Source of the DNA: Halodesulfovibrio marinisediminis DSM 17456
GTDB lineage: Bacteria; Desulfobacterota; Desulfovibrionia; Desulfovibrionales; Desulfovibrionaceae
NCBI RefSeq assembly: GCF_900129975.1
Contig: NZ_FSRG01000004.1
Location: 744,001 to 808,000, forward strand
DNA length: 64,000 nucleotides
Reading direction: 5' to 3'
The notes below the pieces were generated by a model, which saw nothing but the letters and a program-made list of their open reading frames with translations, was not told where the DNA came from and did no database searches. Shown here in pieces: positions 46,783 through 54,633 of the stretch (position 1 is its first letter; the number at the start of each line of letters is the position of its first letter). A program made the position numbers and the translations under genes.

Positions 46783-47763
46783 ATGAATAAGATTTTAGCA
46801 CAAGATGAAGTAGATGCTCTGCTGCGTGGACTATCTGGCGGCGAAATCGAAAGTGAAACGGATATTCCGGAAGATGAGACTGGGATAGTTGCATTTGACC
46901 TGGCAAACCAGGACAGGATTATCCGCGGCCGTATGCCGGTTCTTGAGATTGTAAATGATCGCTTTTCACGTCTTTGCACAAACGCACTTTCCAACGCAGT
47001 GCGTAAGCGAGTGGAGCTGAACCCGATTTCGATTGATATGACGAAGTTCGGGGACTTCATGCGTTCTTTGCCTGTTCCGACAAGCATCAATATTTTTAAA
47101 ATGGAGCCGCTTCGCGGTAACGCCATTATCGTTGTAGATTCCCGCCTTGTTTTTGCTTTGGTGGAAAACTTTTTTGGCGGGGCAGGAAGTCAGCCAAAAA
47201 TTGAAGGGCGTGAATTTACCCGTATCGAACAGGCGATTGTTGACCGCGTTATAAAGATTGCGCTGGATAACATGGAAGAAAGCTGGCGCCCTGTGCATGA
47301 AGTTAACTTGGAGCTTGTTCGTTCTGAGATTAACCCGCAGTTTGCTGCAATTGTGCCGCCAAGCGATGTTGTAGTTGTTATTACCTTCGAGGTGGAGCTG
47401 GAAAGCGCAATCGGTTCATTAATTGTGTGTCTGCCTTATGCGACCATTGAACCTATCCGCTCCAAGCTGCATGCAAGTTTCCAGACTGAACGTTTGGAAG
47501 TTGACCATGCTTGGGTTTCCCGCCTGAAAGAACGTTTGCTTGAGACTCCTGTAGATATGAAAGTCCGGTTTGGGGAGTCAAAAATAACTGGTAACCAGTT
47601 GCTTCGCCTTAAAGTAGGAGATGTCCTGCTGCTGGATACGGACACCGAAGATTTGCTTGAAGCAACAATCGAAGGCGTCAAAAAGTTCCATGGAATCAGC
47701 GGTACGGTAAAATCAAACAAGGCGTTCCAGATTGTAAAAGAAGAAGAGCCAAGCTACACGTAG
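46783..47763 (+). CDS. fliM: Flagellar motor switch protein FliM
   Basis: C-ring protein that binds phosphorylated CheY and sets rotation direction, 326 aa. N-terminal CheY-binding peptide ILAQDEVDALLRGLSGG, middle CheC-like domain (residues 45-240, with GGAGSQPKIEGREFTRIEQ) and C-terminal SpoA/FliN-like domain (VRFGESKITGNQLLRLKVGDVLLLD). All parts are complete. AGGACG lies before the ATG. Other flagellar genes (fliJ, a MotE-like gene) are close but on the opposite strand. Confidence 0.97.
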   Translation: MNKILAQDEVDALLRGLSGGEIESETDIPEDETGIVAFDLANQDRIIRGRMPVLEIVNDRFSRLCTNALSNAVRKRVELNPISIDMTKFGDFMRSLPVPTSINIFKMEPLRGNAIIVVDSRLVFALVENFFGGAGSQPKIEGREFTRIEQAIVDRVIKIALDNMEESWRPVHEVNLELVRSEINPQFAAIVPPSDVVVVITFEVELESAIGSLIVCLPYATIEPIRSKLHASFQTERLEVDHAWVSRLKERLLETPVDMKVRFGESKITGNQLLRLKVGDVLLLDTDTEDLLEATIEGVKKFHGISGTVKSNKAFQIVKEEEPSYT

Positions 47764-47881
47764 CTAGTAATTATCATTAAAAATGTAATAGCTACAATGC
47801 ACCAACAACCGTACAGTAATTCCATACTGTGCAGAGGGCACGGTGCGCGTATCTTGGACAAATGGTTATGCGTGTTCAACT

Positions 47882-47905
47882 GAAGGCCGGAGCAATCCGG
47901 CCTTC
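47882..47905 (+). terminator. Hairpin terminator after fliM
   Basis: GAAGGCCGGA/TCCGGCCTTC with a GCAA tetraloop (47882-47905) lies 120 bp after fliM and before the convergent truA. The following TCTTGTGTTTATT is only moderately T-rich. Confidence 0.7.
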
Positions 47906-47986
47906 TCTTGTGTTTATTGATAAAAATATAGGTTTGTTATCGGAGTGTGGGCAGCGGAAGTGCGCAGCTGAAGGATGTACCCTGGG

Positions 47987-48760
47987 TTAATAAAAGACTT
48001 TATGCATGCAGAGACCACATGCAGGAGCTGTAGCAGGAGCTACAGTTCGATCTTTAGCGGCAAGAATATCAAGTACGGATTCCGGTGTAATTTTATGCCT
48101 GCCACATGCTACGAGTGTTCCCATGAGGTTACGCACCATTTGCTTTAAAAAACCTGTGGCCTCAAACGTCCACACGAGTTCATCCGGCAGTGATTCACGT
48201 TGGGCATAATCAGGGCAGTTATGGGAGATGCGGGTCATTGTGCGGACTGTGCGGGTGATATCGGTTCCAATGTTTTGGAAGCTTGCAAAGTCATGCTCTC
48301 CGGTAAGTGACTCTGCTGCGGTCTCCATGGCCGCAATATCCAGCGGACCTGTTTTCCATACAAACGGATAGCGTGCAGGCAGCACGTACTTATTATTAAG
48401 CCACAAGGTGTAAGTGTAGCTTTTGCCTATTGAACTGAAGCGGGAGTGGAATTCGTCATCTATTGTTTCCACACTGGTGACAGCAATGTCATGCGGGAGT
48501 TTGGTGGTGAATACTTTTTGCCAGTTCACCCGTGCCCATTTTTCCGGCAAATCAAAGTGCGCGACTTGGGCATCTGCATGTACACCGGAATCAGTGCGAC
48601 CGCTGCCATGCACTCTAACTAGAGTGCCGGTGACAGCGGTCAAAACTTTTTCAATTTCGCCTTGGATAGTTGGTTGTGGGTGTTCAACCTTGGGAGGTTG
48701 AATTTGCCACCCGACGTATCGGGTACCAATGTAGGCGACAGTAATTTTTATACGGGGCAT
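47987..48760 (-). CDS. truA: tRNA pseudouridine synthase TruA
   Basis: Converts U38-U40 of the anticodon arm to pseudouridine. The 257-aa protein has the catalytic Asp57 in GSGRTDSGVHA, the Tyr-containing SYTYTLWLNNKY near 112 and FLKQMVRNLMGTLVACG near 205. It starts 3 bp after the stop of the MotE-like gene (TAG-AGA-ATG), so a housekeeping gene is translationally coupled to motility genes. Confidence 0.96.
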   Translation of the reverse strand: MPRIKITVAYIGTRYVGWQIQPPKVEHPQPTIQGEIEKVLTAVTGTLVRVHGSGRTDSGVHADAQVAHFDLPEKWARVNWQKVFTTKLPHDIAVTSVETIDDEFHSRFSSIGKSYTYTLWLNNKYVLPARYPFVWKTGPLDIAAMETAAESLTGEHDFASFQNIGTDITRTVRTMTRISHNCPDYAQRESLPDELVWTFEATGFLKQMVRNLMGTLVACGRHKITPESVLDILAAKDRTVAPATAPACGLCMHKVFY

Positions 48761-48763
48761 TCT

Positions 48764-49486
48764 CTACTCAAATGGTAACTGCATATTTGTCAGTGCCTCG
48801 GAAAGACGTGCAGCCTTGTCCGGTCTGACAAAGGTCAGGATTTCACCTGCTTTACGTCCACGCATGCCAGCCAGAATTTTTACAGAAATTTCTTCATCGA
48901 GGCTTTCAAGAACCTGTGCAGCTTGTTTCCCTTTCATGTTGGAGTACACGTCTACAAGGTGCTTCATTTTTTTGTCCTGCGTCTCTTTTGCATTGTTAAG
49001 CATGACTTGGAGACGTTTTTCAAGTGCCTGCAATTTAGCAAGCTTCCCGTCGATGGTTGCCTGAAGGCGAGTGAGTTCTTGTTCGCGTCTGTTCAATTCA
49101 ACCTGCTTGTTTTTAAGCAGGTCGCGAGTCATGGAATCTTCTACCTTTGGCTCTGGAGCAGGTTTTTTAGGCGCTTCTTTTTCTTCAGCATGCGCTTTGG
49201 TGGTAGTAAGCGTTGCTGATGGTGTTGGCAAGCTCTCTTTAACATGTGCAAAGCGTTCCTCAAGTGTGAGAGAGGTATTGTCAGCCACTGTCTCTATATT
49301 TTTCTCAGAGCTTGTCGGCAGGATAGAAGTAATTTGTGTGTCAGTATCAAAAACAATAGACCCTACGAGAATGAGCTTGAACAGAATCGCGCATCCGAGA
49401 AGCTTACAGAGTTTAGAAAGCTTGAGCTTTGAACCTAAGTGTTGCTGTTTCGTCGAGCTGTTGTTGTTCTTTTGTCTTTTCTTCAT
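48764..49486 (-). CDS. MotE-like protein (membrane anchor, coiled coil, MgtE-N-like domain)
   Basis: 240 aa: a basic cytoplasmic N-terminus, one membrane helix (LLGCAILFKLILVGSIVF, about residue 28-46), a Pro/Ala/Lys-rich periplasmic linker, a coiled coil (about 120-175, NKQVELNRREQELTRLQATI) and a C-terminal MgtE-N-like domain (VYSNMKGKQAAQVLESLDEEISVKILAGM). This is the architecture of MotE, the chaperone of the stator protein MotC in rhizobia, and of similar proteins placed beside fliJ in many flagellated bacteria. Its ATG lies 74 bp inside the end of fliJ, and truA follows immediately. Confidence 0.82.
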   Translation of the reverse strand: MKKRQKNNNSSTKQQHLGSKLKLSKLCKLLGCAILFKLILVGSIVFDTDTQITSILPTSSEKNIETVADNTSLTLEERFAHVKESLPTPSATLTTTKAHAEEKEAPKKPAPEPKVEDSMTRDLLKNKQVELNRREQELTRLQATIDGKLAKLQALEKRLQVMLNNAKETQDKKMKHLVDVYSNMKGKQAAQVLESLDEEISVKILAGMRGRKAGEILTFVRPDKAARLSEALTNMQLPFE

Positions 49487-49847
49487 GTGCGTGCCGCTTT
49501 GCTTGGTTTTCTTTAAGTTTTTCCAGAAGCTTTTTTTCCTGAGATTTCTCAGTCAAATCTTGCCTTGCAGAGTGTAGTTCTTGTGCGAGTGTCAGGAGAC
49601 GATGTTCAGCTGTGCTGATATCTTGACGCACACCTTGCAGGAAATTGCGGATAATCCATGCCTGCGCAGGGTCTGAAGTAGAGCTCATGAGTGCCTGGTT
49701 CTCCGCAAACGATTCTCGTAAGCCGTCAACGCGTTGTACCTGTTTTTCGTACTTGCGTTGTACTTCAGCCATAACAAGTTTGGCCTGGTCTTCCAGCTGT
49801 GTCCTGTATTCGAGCACCTGCTGTAACTTGAACTTGAATGGTGCCAT
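49413..49847 (-). CDS. fliJ: Flagellar export protein FliJ
   Basis: Small coiled-coil component of the flagellar type III export ATPase complex, resembling the gamma subunit of F-ATPase, 144 aa. The start MAPFKFKLQQVLEYRTQLEDQAK is typical, and two long helices (to residue 75 and 78-135) form an antiparallel coiled coil. AGGAAGGG precedes the ATG at 49847, which is preferred to the in-frame codon 21 bp upstream. Overlaps the MotE-like gene by 74 bp. The other export genes (fliH, fliI) are not in the window. Confidence 0.9.
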   Translation of the reverse strand: MAPFKFKLQQVLEYRTQLEDQAKLVMAEVQRKYEKQVQRVDGLRESFAENQALMSSTSDPAQAWIIRNFLQGVRQDISTAEHRLLTLAQELHSARQDLTEKSQEKKLLEKLKENQAKRHAHEEKTKEQQQLDETATLRFKAQAF

Positions 49848-49960
49848 AACCCTTCCTAGTAGTGTCAACTGAATGACATGTTACCTAGTTGTATACTAGT
49901 TATAGCATGTTCCGTGCCGAAGTTGCTGAATCAGGTTTTCGGTGCATGAAGAAAGAGGCA

Positions 49961-50698
49961 TTAGATGAGGTATGCCAGCATCGCGATGAGTTCTCCACCG
50001 ATAATGGTAGCACCAAGAAAGTCACCGTTGATACCACCTTGAATGCTGGCTAGTCGGAGATAGGCCCAGAGCATGCCTGCGCTGAGGATAACTGTGTATA
50101 TGGTAGGTAAGAAGCCACAGAGAAGGAATCCTGTGACAATCGCGAGGGCTGTTTGAATGAGTATGGTAGCGCGCGTTGCACCTTGCAAAAAAAGACGTCC
50201 TTGTACGGATTCCTCTGGTGCGTCACCTAGACCACCGATAATAACAGAAGCAACACGGCCTGCAACAGGCGCAAAGATAAGCACCTGCCATTCACCGAGC
50301 AAAAATAGTTCGTGTGCAAGTAGAGTTTGGCCAAGAATGCCTATCACCATAGCAATAGCGCCAAATGCACCAACTCTGCTGTCTTTGACGATTTGCCAGA
50401 AGCGTTCTCCTCTGGCACAGCTTCCCCATCCATCCCATATGTCTGCCCACCCATCCCAGTGGAGTGCTCGTGTAATCCATATAGAAAGGAAAACCCATAA
50501 CCATGCCTGAATCCAAGGATGCTGGGAAAAAATACCGAGTGCAAAAGGAAAGGTTATAAGAGCCCCGATTGTGAGGCCGACAGCATAAAATTGACGCATG
50601 GTTGCGGCGATTTCTTCGCTGGAGCACATGCGTGCAGAACCGAGGCGCGTCATAAAACTGAGCGCCGTCATATATTCAGACCAGTATTGTGTCAGCAT
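49961..50698 (-). CDS. cobS: Adenosylcobinamide-GDP ribazoletransferase CobS
   Basis: Last step of the cobalamin nucleotide loop: joins alpha-ribazole to adenosylcobinamide-GDP in the membrane. The 245-aa protein has about six hydrophobic segments and the Asp-rich site HWDGWADIWDGWGS near residue 60, followed by KDSRVGAFGAIAMVIG. The ATG at 50698 follows the SAM-hydrolase stop by 2 bp (TAATAATG), so translation is coupled. No other cob genes are adjacent. Confidence 0.94.
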   Translation of the reverse strand: MLTQYWSEYMTALSFMTRLGSARMCSSEEIAATMRQFYAVGLTIGALITFPFALGIFSQHPWIQAWLWVFLSIWITRALHWDGWADIWDGWGSCARGERFWQIVKDSRVGAFGAIAMVIGILGQTLLAHELFLLGEWQVLIFAPVAGRVASVIIGGLGDAPEESVQGRLFLQGATRATILIQTALAIVTGFLLCGFLPTIYTVILSAGMLWAYLRLASIQGGINGDFLGATIIGGELIAMLAYLI

Positions 50699-50700
50699 TA

Positions 50701-51639
50701 TTACATCTCGGGCGTAACAGAGAGACCTATTTTGACTTGTTCGCCTAGCTTGAGGTTGATGAATTGTGCTGCTGAGCACATATTGCATGCAATTTCCAAG
50801 TATCTTTGACTCCCGCAGATTATGCCAATCTGATTTTCAGATAGCTCTGCGTAGGCAGATATGAATTTGAGTGGGCGACTTGTTTGGGTATACAGAGTTA
50901 GTTCGCCGCCGTTTGCGATTTGTTCACGCCATGTTTCGCTTGGTAACCCAAGGACAACATTGCCGAAGGAGTCTATGTGCAGCACATGGGTTTCAATAAT
51001 GTTATTGTCCACTTTGGCCAAAAAATCTGGCAGCATGACTATAGAGTCGGTCAGTAGGTGACCATGACGTTTCATGTAGGGGGTCAAAATGGAATCTGTT
51101 TTCATTGGTTGCGGCGGGAATATTTTCACCCTGCAGTCCCGCGTTGAATTTTTACTGAACGGCGCAGGAATTATGCATTCCATATATGATGGCATTTGTT
51201 CAATATGTAAGGCAATGTCTGCCGCTAATGGAGAGAACAGGGTTCTACCATGGAATGTACAAGAGTGGGTTGTGTAGTCCAGCGGCAGGTTATGTTGCAT
51301 TATTCTGTACACAGGAGCTGCCGGATAACGGTTATGTAGGAAAGAGAGGCAGCCATTATCCGGAGCAAGAATGGTTTTATTATCTAAAACCATGCATAGA
51401 ATATCACGCGTTGTTCCTACGCCCGGATCAACAATGCACACTGTAATAGAGTAAGGCGGGAGGTGCTCGATAGTTGAATCGAGAAAGAACCCTGCCTGAG
51501 CTATGTTGTATGGCGCAATGTTGTGTGTAATATCGAAAACTTGATGCTGCGGAGCAAGTGTGTTTAACACGCCTTTCATCTGTGCAACGTATGGGTCTGT
51601 GTTACCAAAGTCTGTAAGTAGAAAAAAGCTGAGTGACAT
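50701..51639 (-). CDS. S-adenosylmethionine hydrolase (SAM hydroxide adenosyltransferase, DUF62)
   Basis: Cytoplasmic enzyme family that splits SAM with water into adenosine and methionine. The 312-aa protein has the family's LLTDFGNTDPYVAQMKG start, CIVDPGVGTTRD (near 70-80), ILAPDNGCLSF and TFHGRTLFSPLAADIA with the active-site His; the C-terminal beta-barrel domain contains HVLHIDSFGNVVLGL. GGAGG sits 6 bp before the ATG at 51639. It is directly coupled to cobS, an unusual pair that may link SAM turnover with adenosylcobalamin synthesis, although chance operon partnership is possible. Confidence 0.9.
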   Translation of the reverse strand: MSLSFFLLTDFGNTDPYVAQMKGVLNTLAPQHQVFDITHNIAPYNIAQAGFFLDSTIEHLPPYSITVCIVDPGVGTTRDILCMVLDNKTILAPDNGCLSFLHNRYPAAPVYRIMQHNLPLDYTTHSCTFHGRTLFSPLAADIALHIEQMPSYMECIIPAPFSKNSTRDCRVKIFPPQPMKTDSILTPYMKRHGHLLTDSIVMLPDFLAKVDNNIIETHVLHIDSFGNVVLGLPSETWREQIANGGELTLYTQTSRPLKFISAYAELSENQIGIICGSQRYLEIACNMCSAAQFINLKLGEQVKIGLSVTPEM

Positions 51640-51683
51640 TTTTTTCCTCCAGAAGCTAGAAGCCAGAATCCATCATAACGCTT

Positions 51684-51713
51684 TTACCCCGTACACAATA
51701 GTATACGGGGTAA
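51684..51713. repeat. Inverted repeat between rex and the SAM hydrolase gene
   Basis: TTACCCCGTA (51684-51693) pairs perfectly with TACGGGGTAA (51704-51713) around ten bases. It lies 60 bp after the rex stop but lacks a T-run in either direction, so it could be a weak rex terminator or an operator for the downstream gene pair. Confidence 0.5.
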
Positions 51714-51772
51714 CTAAAGAAAAATTTTCGACCGATAATTTGAGCGCAATAACTAATATATTTCCAAATGTA

Positions 51773-52417
51773 CTACTTAGAATGTGGATGAGTGATATTA
51801 AAAGAAAGTGCGTACAAATGGTGAAAAAAGTCTACGTATTCAACATATACATGGTCAGGAACAGTAATACGGGACGGTGCAAAGTTGAGAATACCGTTAA
51901 TACCTGCTTCCACAAGGTGGTTAGCAGCACGCTGGGCACGCTCCGGAGGAGTAGTAATAATACCGATTTCGGCGCCGTTATCGCCTATCATCTCGCGCAA
52001 ACGCTTTGTACAAACAACTTCTAGTCCTGATACTTCTTCGCCGATCTTAAACGGGTCGCAATCAAATGCACCAACGATGTTAAAACCGCGGAGACGGAAC
52101 TCTTTATGGTTGAGAAGAGCTTTACCAAGGTTACCTACACCAACGAGTACGGTTCTCCATTCCCTATCAACACCAAGAGCGCTGGTGATAGAAGCAATAA
52201 GGTTTTTTACGTAGTAACCAACACCACGCACACCGAATTCGCCAAAGTAAGCAAGGTCTTTTCGTATCTGTGAAGCGTTAACATTGCACGCTTTTGCAAG
52301 CGGCTCTGAAGAAATAACTTCAGTACCTTCGCGCTGAAGGTTTTCCAACACTTGAACATATACGGCCAGACGTTGAATGGTCGCTCTTGGAATATGTTCA
52401 CTTTTTTGTTGTGGCAT
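51773..52417 (-). CDS. rex: Redox-sensing transcriptional repressor Rex
   Basis: Repressor that senses NADH/NAD+ and releases DNA when NADH is high. The 214-aa protein has an N-terminal winged helix (IPRATIQRLAVYVQVLENL; SQIRKDLAYFGEFGVRGVGY) and a Rossmann domain with VGVGNLG at residues 92-98; the C-terminal helix that swaps between protomers (VEYVDFFHHLYALS) is present. GGAG precedes the ATG at 52417. It lies just downstream of the F0 operon, separated by a terminator and its own Rex-like operator. Confidence 0.96.
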   Translation of the reverse strand: MPQQKSEHIPRATIQRLAVYVQVLENLQREGTEVISSEPLAKACNVNASQIRKDLAYFGEFGVRGVGYYVKNLIASITSALGVDREWRTVLVGVGNLGKALLNHKEFRLRGFNIVGAFDCDPFKIGEEVSGLEVVCTKRLREMIGDNGAEIGIITTPPERAQRAANHLVEAGINGILNFAPSRITVPDHVYVEYVDFFHHLYALSFNITHPHSK

Positions 52418-52430
52418 GAACGCTCCAAAT

Positions 52431-52448
52431 TTGTGAAATAATTCTCAT
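52431..52448. promoter_or_regulatory. Candidate Rex operator in front of rex
   Basis: TTGTGAA-ATAA-TTCTCAT matches the Rex inverted repeat TTGTGAA-N4-TTCACAA at 12 of 14 arm positions, with one perfect half-site. It is 14 bp upstream of the rex ATG and downstream of the atpE terminator, as expected for autorepression from a rex-specific promoter. Confidence 0.6.
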
Positions 52449-52460
52449 AAGTTAAGGTGA

Positions 52461-52488
52461 AAAAAGGAGGCCGCAGCTACGGCCTCCT
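52461..52488 (-). terminator. Terminator of the F0 operon
   Basis: AGGAGGCCG/CGGCCTCCT around six bases (52465-52488), followed by five T residues on the minus strand, 22 bp after the atpE stop. It separates atpE from rex. Confidence 0.92.
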
Positions 52489-52509
52489 CTAAATAGGCAA
52501 GTTGTAGAC

Positions 52510-52818
52510 TTACGCAGTGAGAAGCATAAGGTTAACAACGAGAGCGTAAATGGAAAGGGATTCTACGAATGCCAGACCAAGAATGAGAGCAACGGTAATT
52601 TTGTTAGATGCTTCTGGGTTACGTGCAGTACCTTCACAAGCAGCTTTCAGACCAAGCCCCTGACCGATACCACAACCAGCAGCAGCAATAGCCATGCCGA
52701 GAGCAGCGCCAAAGTATACGAGGTCGCCGTAGGTGTTAGCACCGTCGGATGCAAATGCTACAGCTGCGATGGAGATCAGAGCAACGGTGTTGAGAGCAAT
52801 CATAAGAAACTTACGCAT
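52510..52818 (-). CDS. atpE: ATP synthase c subunit
   Basis: Proteolipid of the rotor ring, 102 aa. Residues 1-24 (MRKFLMIALNTVALISIAAV...) form a signal-like extension ahead of the usual hairpin. Helix 1 has the Gly-rich AAAGCGIGQGLG, the loop is EGTARNPEA and helix 2 carries the ion-binding Glu86 in FVESLSIYALV. Gln53, Glu86, Ser87 and Tyr91 occupy the positions of the Na+ ligands in Ilyobacter, but the Thr after Ser is Leu, so Na+ specificity is possible but not certain. It ends the F0 operon, 77 bp after atpB. Confidence 0.97.
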   Translation of the reverse strand: MRKFLMIALNTVALISIAAVAFASDGANTYGDLVYFGAALGMAIAAAGCGIGQGLGLKAACEGTARNPEASNKITVALILGLAFVESLSIYALVVNLMLLTA

Positions 52819-52895
52819 TTTGAAACACTCCTAAAATTATTTTATGTTAGTTGGTCGAAGACCATTTCCCCCGGAATAAGGCCGGAACATGCGGA

Positions 52896-53597
52896 CTAAT
52901 GTGCGTGTTCGAGAGAGCCTTTGAGGTAGATCATGCTGAGCATGAACCAGATAAATGCCTGCAGACACTTAGCAAGACCGAACAAGAAGTAGATCGGAAT
53001 AGTACCTACAAGAGGTGCCAACAGGAAGAACAGGATCAGAACAATTTCTTCACCTCTGATGTTACCGAAAAGACGGAGTGTCAGAGAAAGTGGACGAGCA
53101 CAGTGAGAAATGAGTTCAAGTGGTAACATCAGCGGAGCCAGCCACCAGAATGGGCCGCAGAAGTGCTTGATGTAACCGAAGCCCCAACGCTTGAGGCCGA
53201 TCCAGTTGTAGTATGCAAATGTAAACAGAGCCATTGCTGCGTTCGTGTTAACGTTCGCAGTTGGGGCGTCGAAGCCCGGAATAAGGCCCATGAGGTTCAT
53301 TGTAATAATAAAGAGGAACAGGGCAGCAAGAACGTGGAAGATTTTTCTTCCGTCTTCACCGATGTTACTCACTACGAAATCTTCGAGACCGCCAATAATG
53401 ACCTCGAAAACGTTTTGTAACTTTCCGGGGACAAGTTTAATTTGTCCGCGTACAAGGAAGGCCAAAGTAAATAGAATTGCCATGGCGATCCATGTGTAAA
53501 ACACATGGCTAAAATTGACTACTTCCCCGTTGATAGTAATGCTGTCCATGCCTGCGAGAGGCGCGAGCAGCACCGGATGAGGCAAACCGCTTGCCAT
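52896..53597 (-). CDS. atpB: ATP synthase a subunit
   Basis: Static ion channel of F0, 233 aa with five to six membrane segments. The essential Arg stands in [10 protein letters not shown], preceded by the horizontal helix [12 protein letters not shown], and the C-terminal helix ends [16 protein letters not shown] cytoplasmic amphipathic part ([20 protein letters not shown]) follows TM1. AAGGAGG precedes the ATG at 53597. It lies between the AtpI-like gene (3 bp) and atpE. Confidence 0.96.
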   Translation of the reverse strand: MASGLPHPVLLAPLAGMDSITINGEVVNFSHVFYTWIAMAILFTLAFLVRGQIKLVPGKLQNVFEVIIGGLEDFVVSNIGEDGRKIFHVLAALFLFIITMNLMGLIPGFDAPTANVNTNAAMALFTFAYYNWIGLKRWGFGYIKHFCGPFWWLAPLMLPLELISHCARPLSLTLRLFGNIRGEEIVLILFFLLAPLVGTIPIYFLFGLAKCLQAFIWFMLSMIYLKGSLEHAH

Positions 53598-53600
53598 ATC

Positions 53601-54032
53601 CTAAGCCTCCTTGGTTTTCCGCCCATTCTGTCTGGAGATCATCCAGATGAGCATCGTTACCATACTTGTAGCCAAACCGGACACAAGTGCCATCATAGGA
53701 ACATGAAACTTCACGATCAAAATGGCGACAGCCACCCCGACCATAAGAAGACGTCCATAAAATCTGAATAGCATTCCCCACAGCATGCTTCGGTCATACT
53801 CACGCAAGATGATTTGCTGTATGAACTTAGCGACTGAAAAGAAACTAAACGTGGCTATTACTGCCCCAATTGCAAATGTAATTGGCCACATGCTAAACCA
53901 GACTGTGCATAATGCTGCAATAATGGTAATGCCGCAGAGTTGAATCTGGATACGAAGAATCGAGCGGATGTCCGGCAGCCTGAATCCTTTGAAGTACAGA
54001 CGCTTTTCAATCTTTTCGCTGAAATCTATCAT
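53601..54032 (-). CDS. atpI: AtpI-like ATP synthase assembly protein
   Basis: Small membrane protein of 143 aa with four hydrophobic helices (GITIIAALCTVWFSM; ITFAIGAVIATFSFFSVAKF; LMVGVAVAILIV; MALVSGLATSMVTMLIWMIS). Position directly before atpB and topology fit the ATP synthase I/AtpR group, which helps c-ring assembly or Mg2+ supply. Sequence is weakly conserved in this group, so the call relies partly on context. Its start overlaps the end of atpZ by 26 bp. Confidence 0.83.
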   Translation of the reverse strand: MIDFSEKIEKRLYFKGFRLPDIRSILRIQIQLCGITIIAALCTVWFSMWPITFAIGAVIATFSFFSVAKFIQQIILREYDRSMLWGMLFRFYGRLLMVGVAVAILIVKFHVPMMALVSGLATSMVTMLIWMISRQNGRKTKEA

Positions 54033-54282
54033 TTTCTTCTTTTTCCTGATTCCTCATTACCTTTTTGGTGTCAACATACACAGCTCTGAATCCGGCGATC
54101 ACACCGAGAATCAGAAAGGCTATGAACATCCATGGTTTCGTCCCTAACCAATCATCCAGAAAGTAGCCGGCCACCGCCCCCACTGCGGGGTGTGACACCA
54201 TGTGTAGGCCAATCGTACCGACTGTCCCCATAGTGTCGTAGTACTTTCCGGGATTAGCTCCCTTGTTTTTCTTAACGACCAT
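54007..54282 (-). CDS. atpZ: AtpZ-like protein (ATPase gene 1)
   Basis: Two-helix membrane protein of 91 aa, first in the F0 operon. The motif MVSHPAVGAVAGYFLDDWLGTKPWMFIAFLILG is typical of the AtpZ/AtpI (ATPase_gene1) family, reported in some bacteria to act with AtpI in Mg2+ or Ca2+ transport for the ATP synthase. The tail is strongly charged (KKVMRNQEKEENDRF). A promoter and Rex-like site precede it. Confidence 0.85.
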   Translation of the reverse strand: MVVKKNKGANPGKYYDTMGTVGTIGLHMVSHPAVGAVAGYFLDDWLGTKPWMFIAFLILGVIAGFRAVYVDTKKVMRNQEKEENDRFQRKD

Positions 54283-54329
54283 AAATGATTTCCCTTAGCA
54301 TGCGAAAGCACTGCATAAGTTAGATCACT

Positions 54330-54347
54330 TCGTGCAATCGTTCACAA
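54330..54347. promoter_or_regulatory. Candidate Rex operator of the F0 operon
   Basis: TCGTGCA-ATCG-TTCACAA matches the Rex consensus TTGTGAA-N4-TTCACAA at 12 of 14 arm positions, with the right half perfect. It lies about 10 bp downstream of the -10 of the promoter at 54357-54385 and 48 bp before the atpZ start, mirroring the layout before the F1 operon. Confidence 0.6.
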
Positions 54348-54356
54348 GTTGGTTTG

Positions 54357-54385
54357 GAGTTATCACGCACAATACTCTGCGTCAA
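54357..54385 (-). promoter_or_regulatory. Candidate sigma70 promoter of the F0 operon
   Basis: On the minus strand TTGACG (54380-54385), a 17-bp spacer and TAACTC (54357-54362) lie about 75-100 bp upstream of atpZ. The sequence and the spacing to the Rex-like site are nearly the same as before the F1 operon. The rest of the 351-bp gap to the RlmD gene holds no gene. Confidence 0.55.
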
Positions 54386-54590
54386 CTTATGAAGCTGCTT
54401 TTTTGTTCTTTTTTTCACACAAAACAAGCAGGTTGAGTATGCAAACAGCTTCTCGGTGAGTCTAACTGGCGCAACGCTTTTGCGCTTGAAAGAGGTTGCT
54501 GAAAGCGGGTGGAGTGTCTCCGTTTTCAGTTCCGGAGGTTTCTAACATTTTTTTAGTGTAGCACGTAGAAGACTGGCAGGAACAGGGGAG

Positions 54591-54628
54591 AAAAAAAGAG
54601 TGGAGGCAAATGCTTCCACTCTTTTTTT
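54591..54628 (-). terminator. Terminator of the RlmD-type gene
   Basis: AAAAAAAGAGTGGAGGC pairs with GCTTCCACTCTTTTTTT (54591-54607 with 54612-54628) with a single imperfect pair, 6 bp after the stop at 54634. T-runs exist on both strands. Confidence 0.88.
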
Positions 54629-54633
54629 GTATT

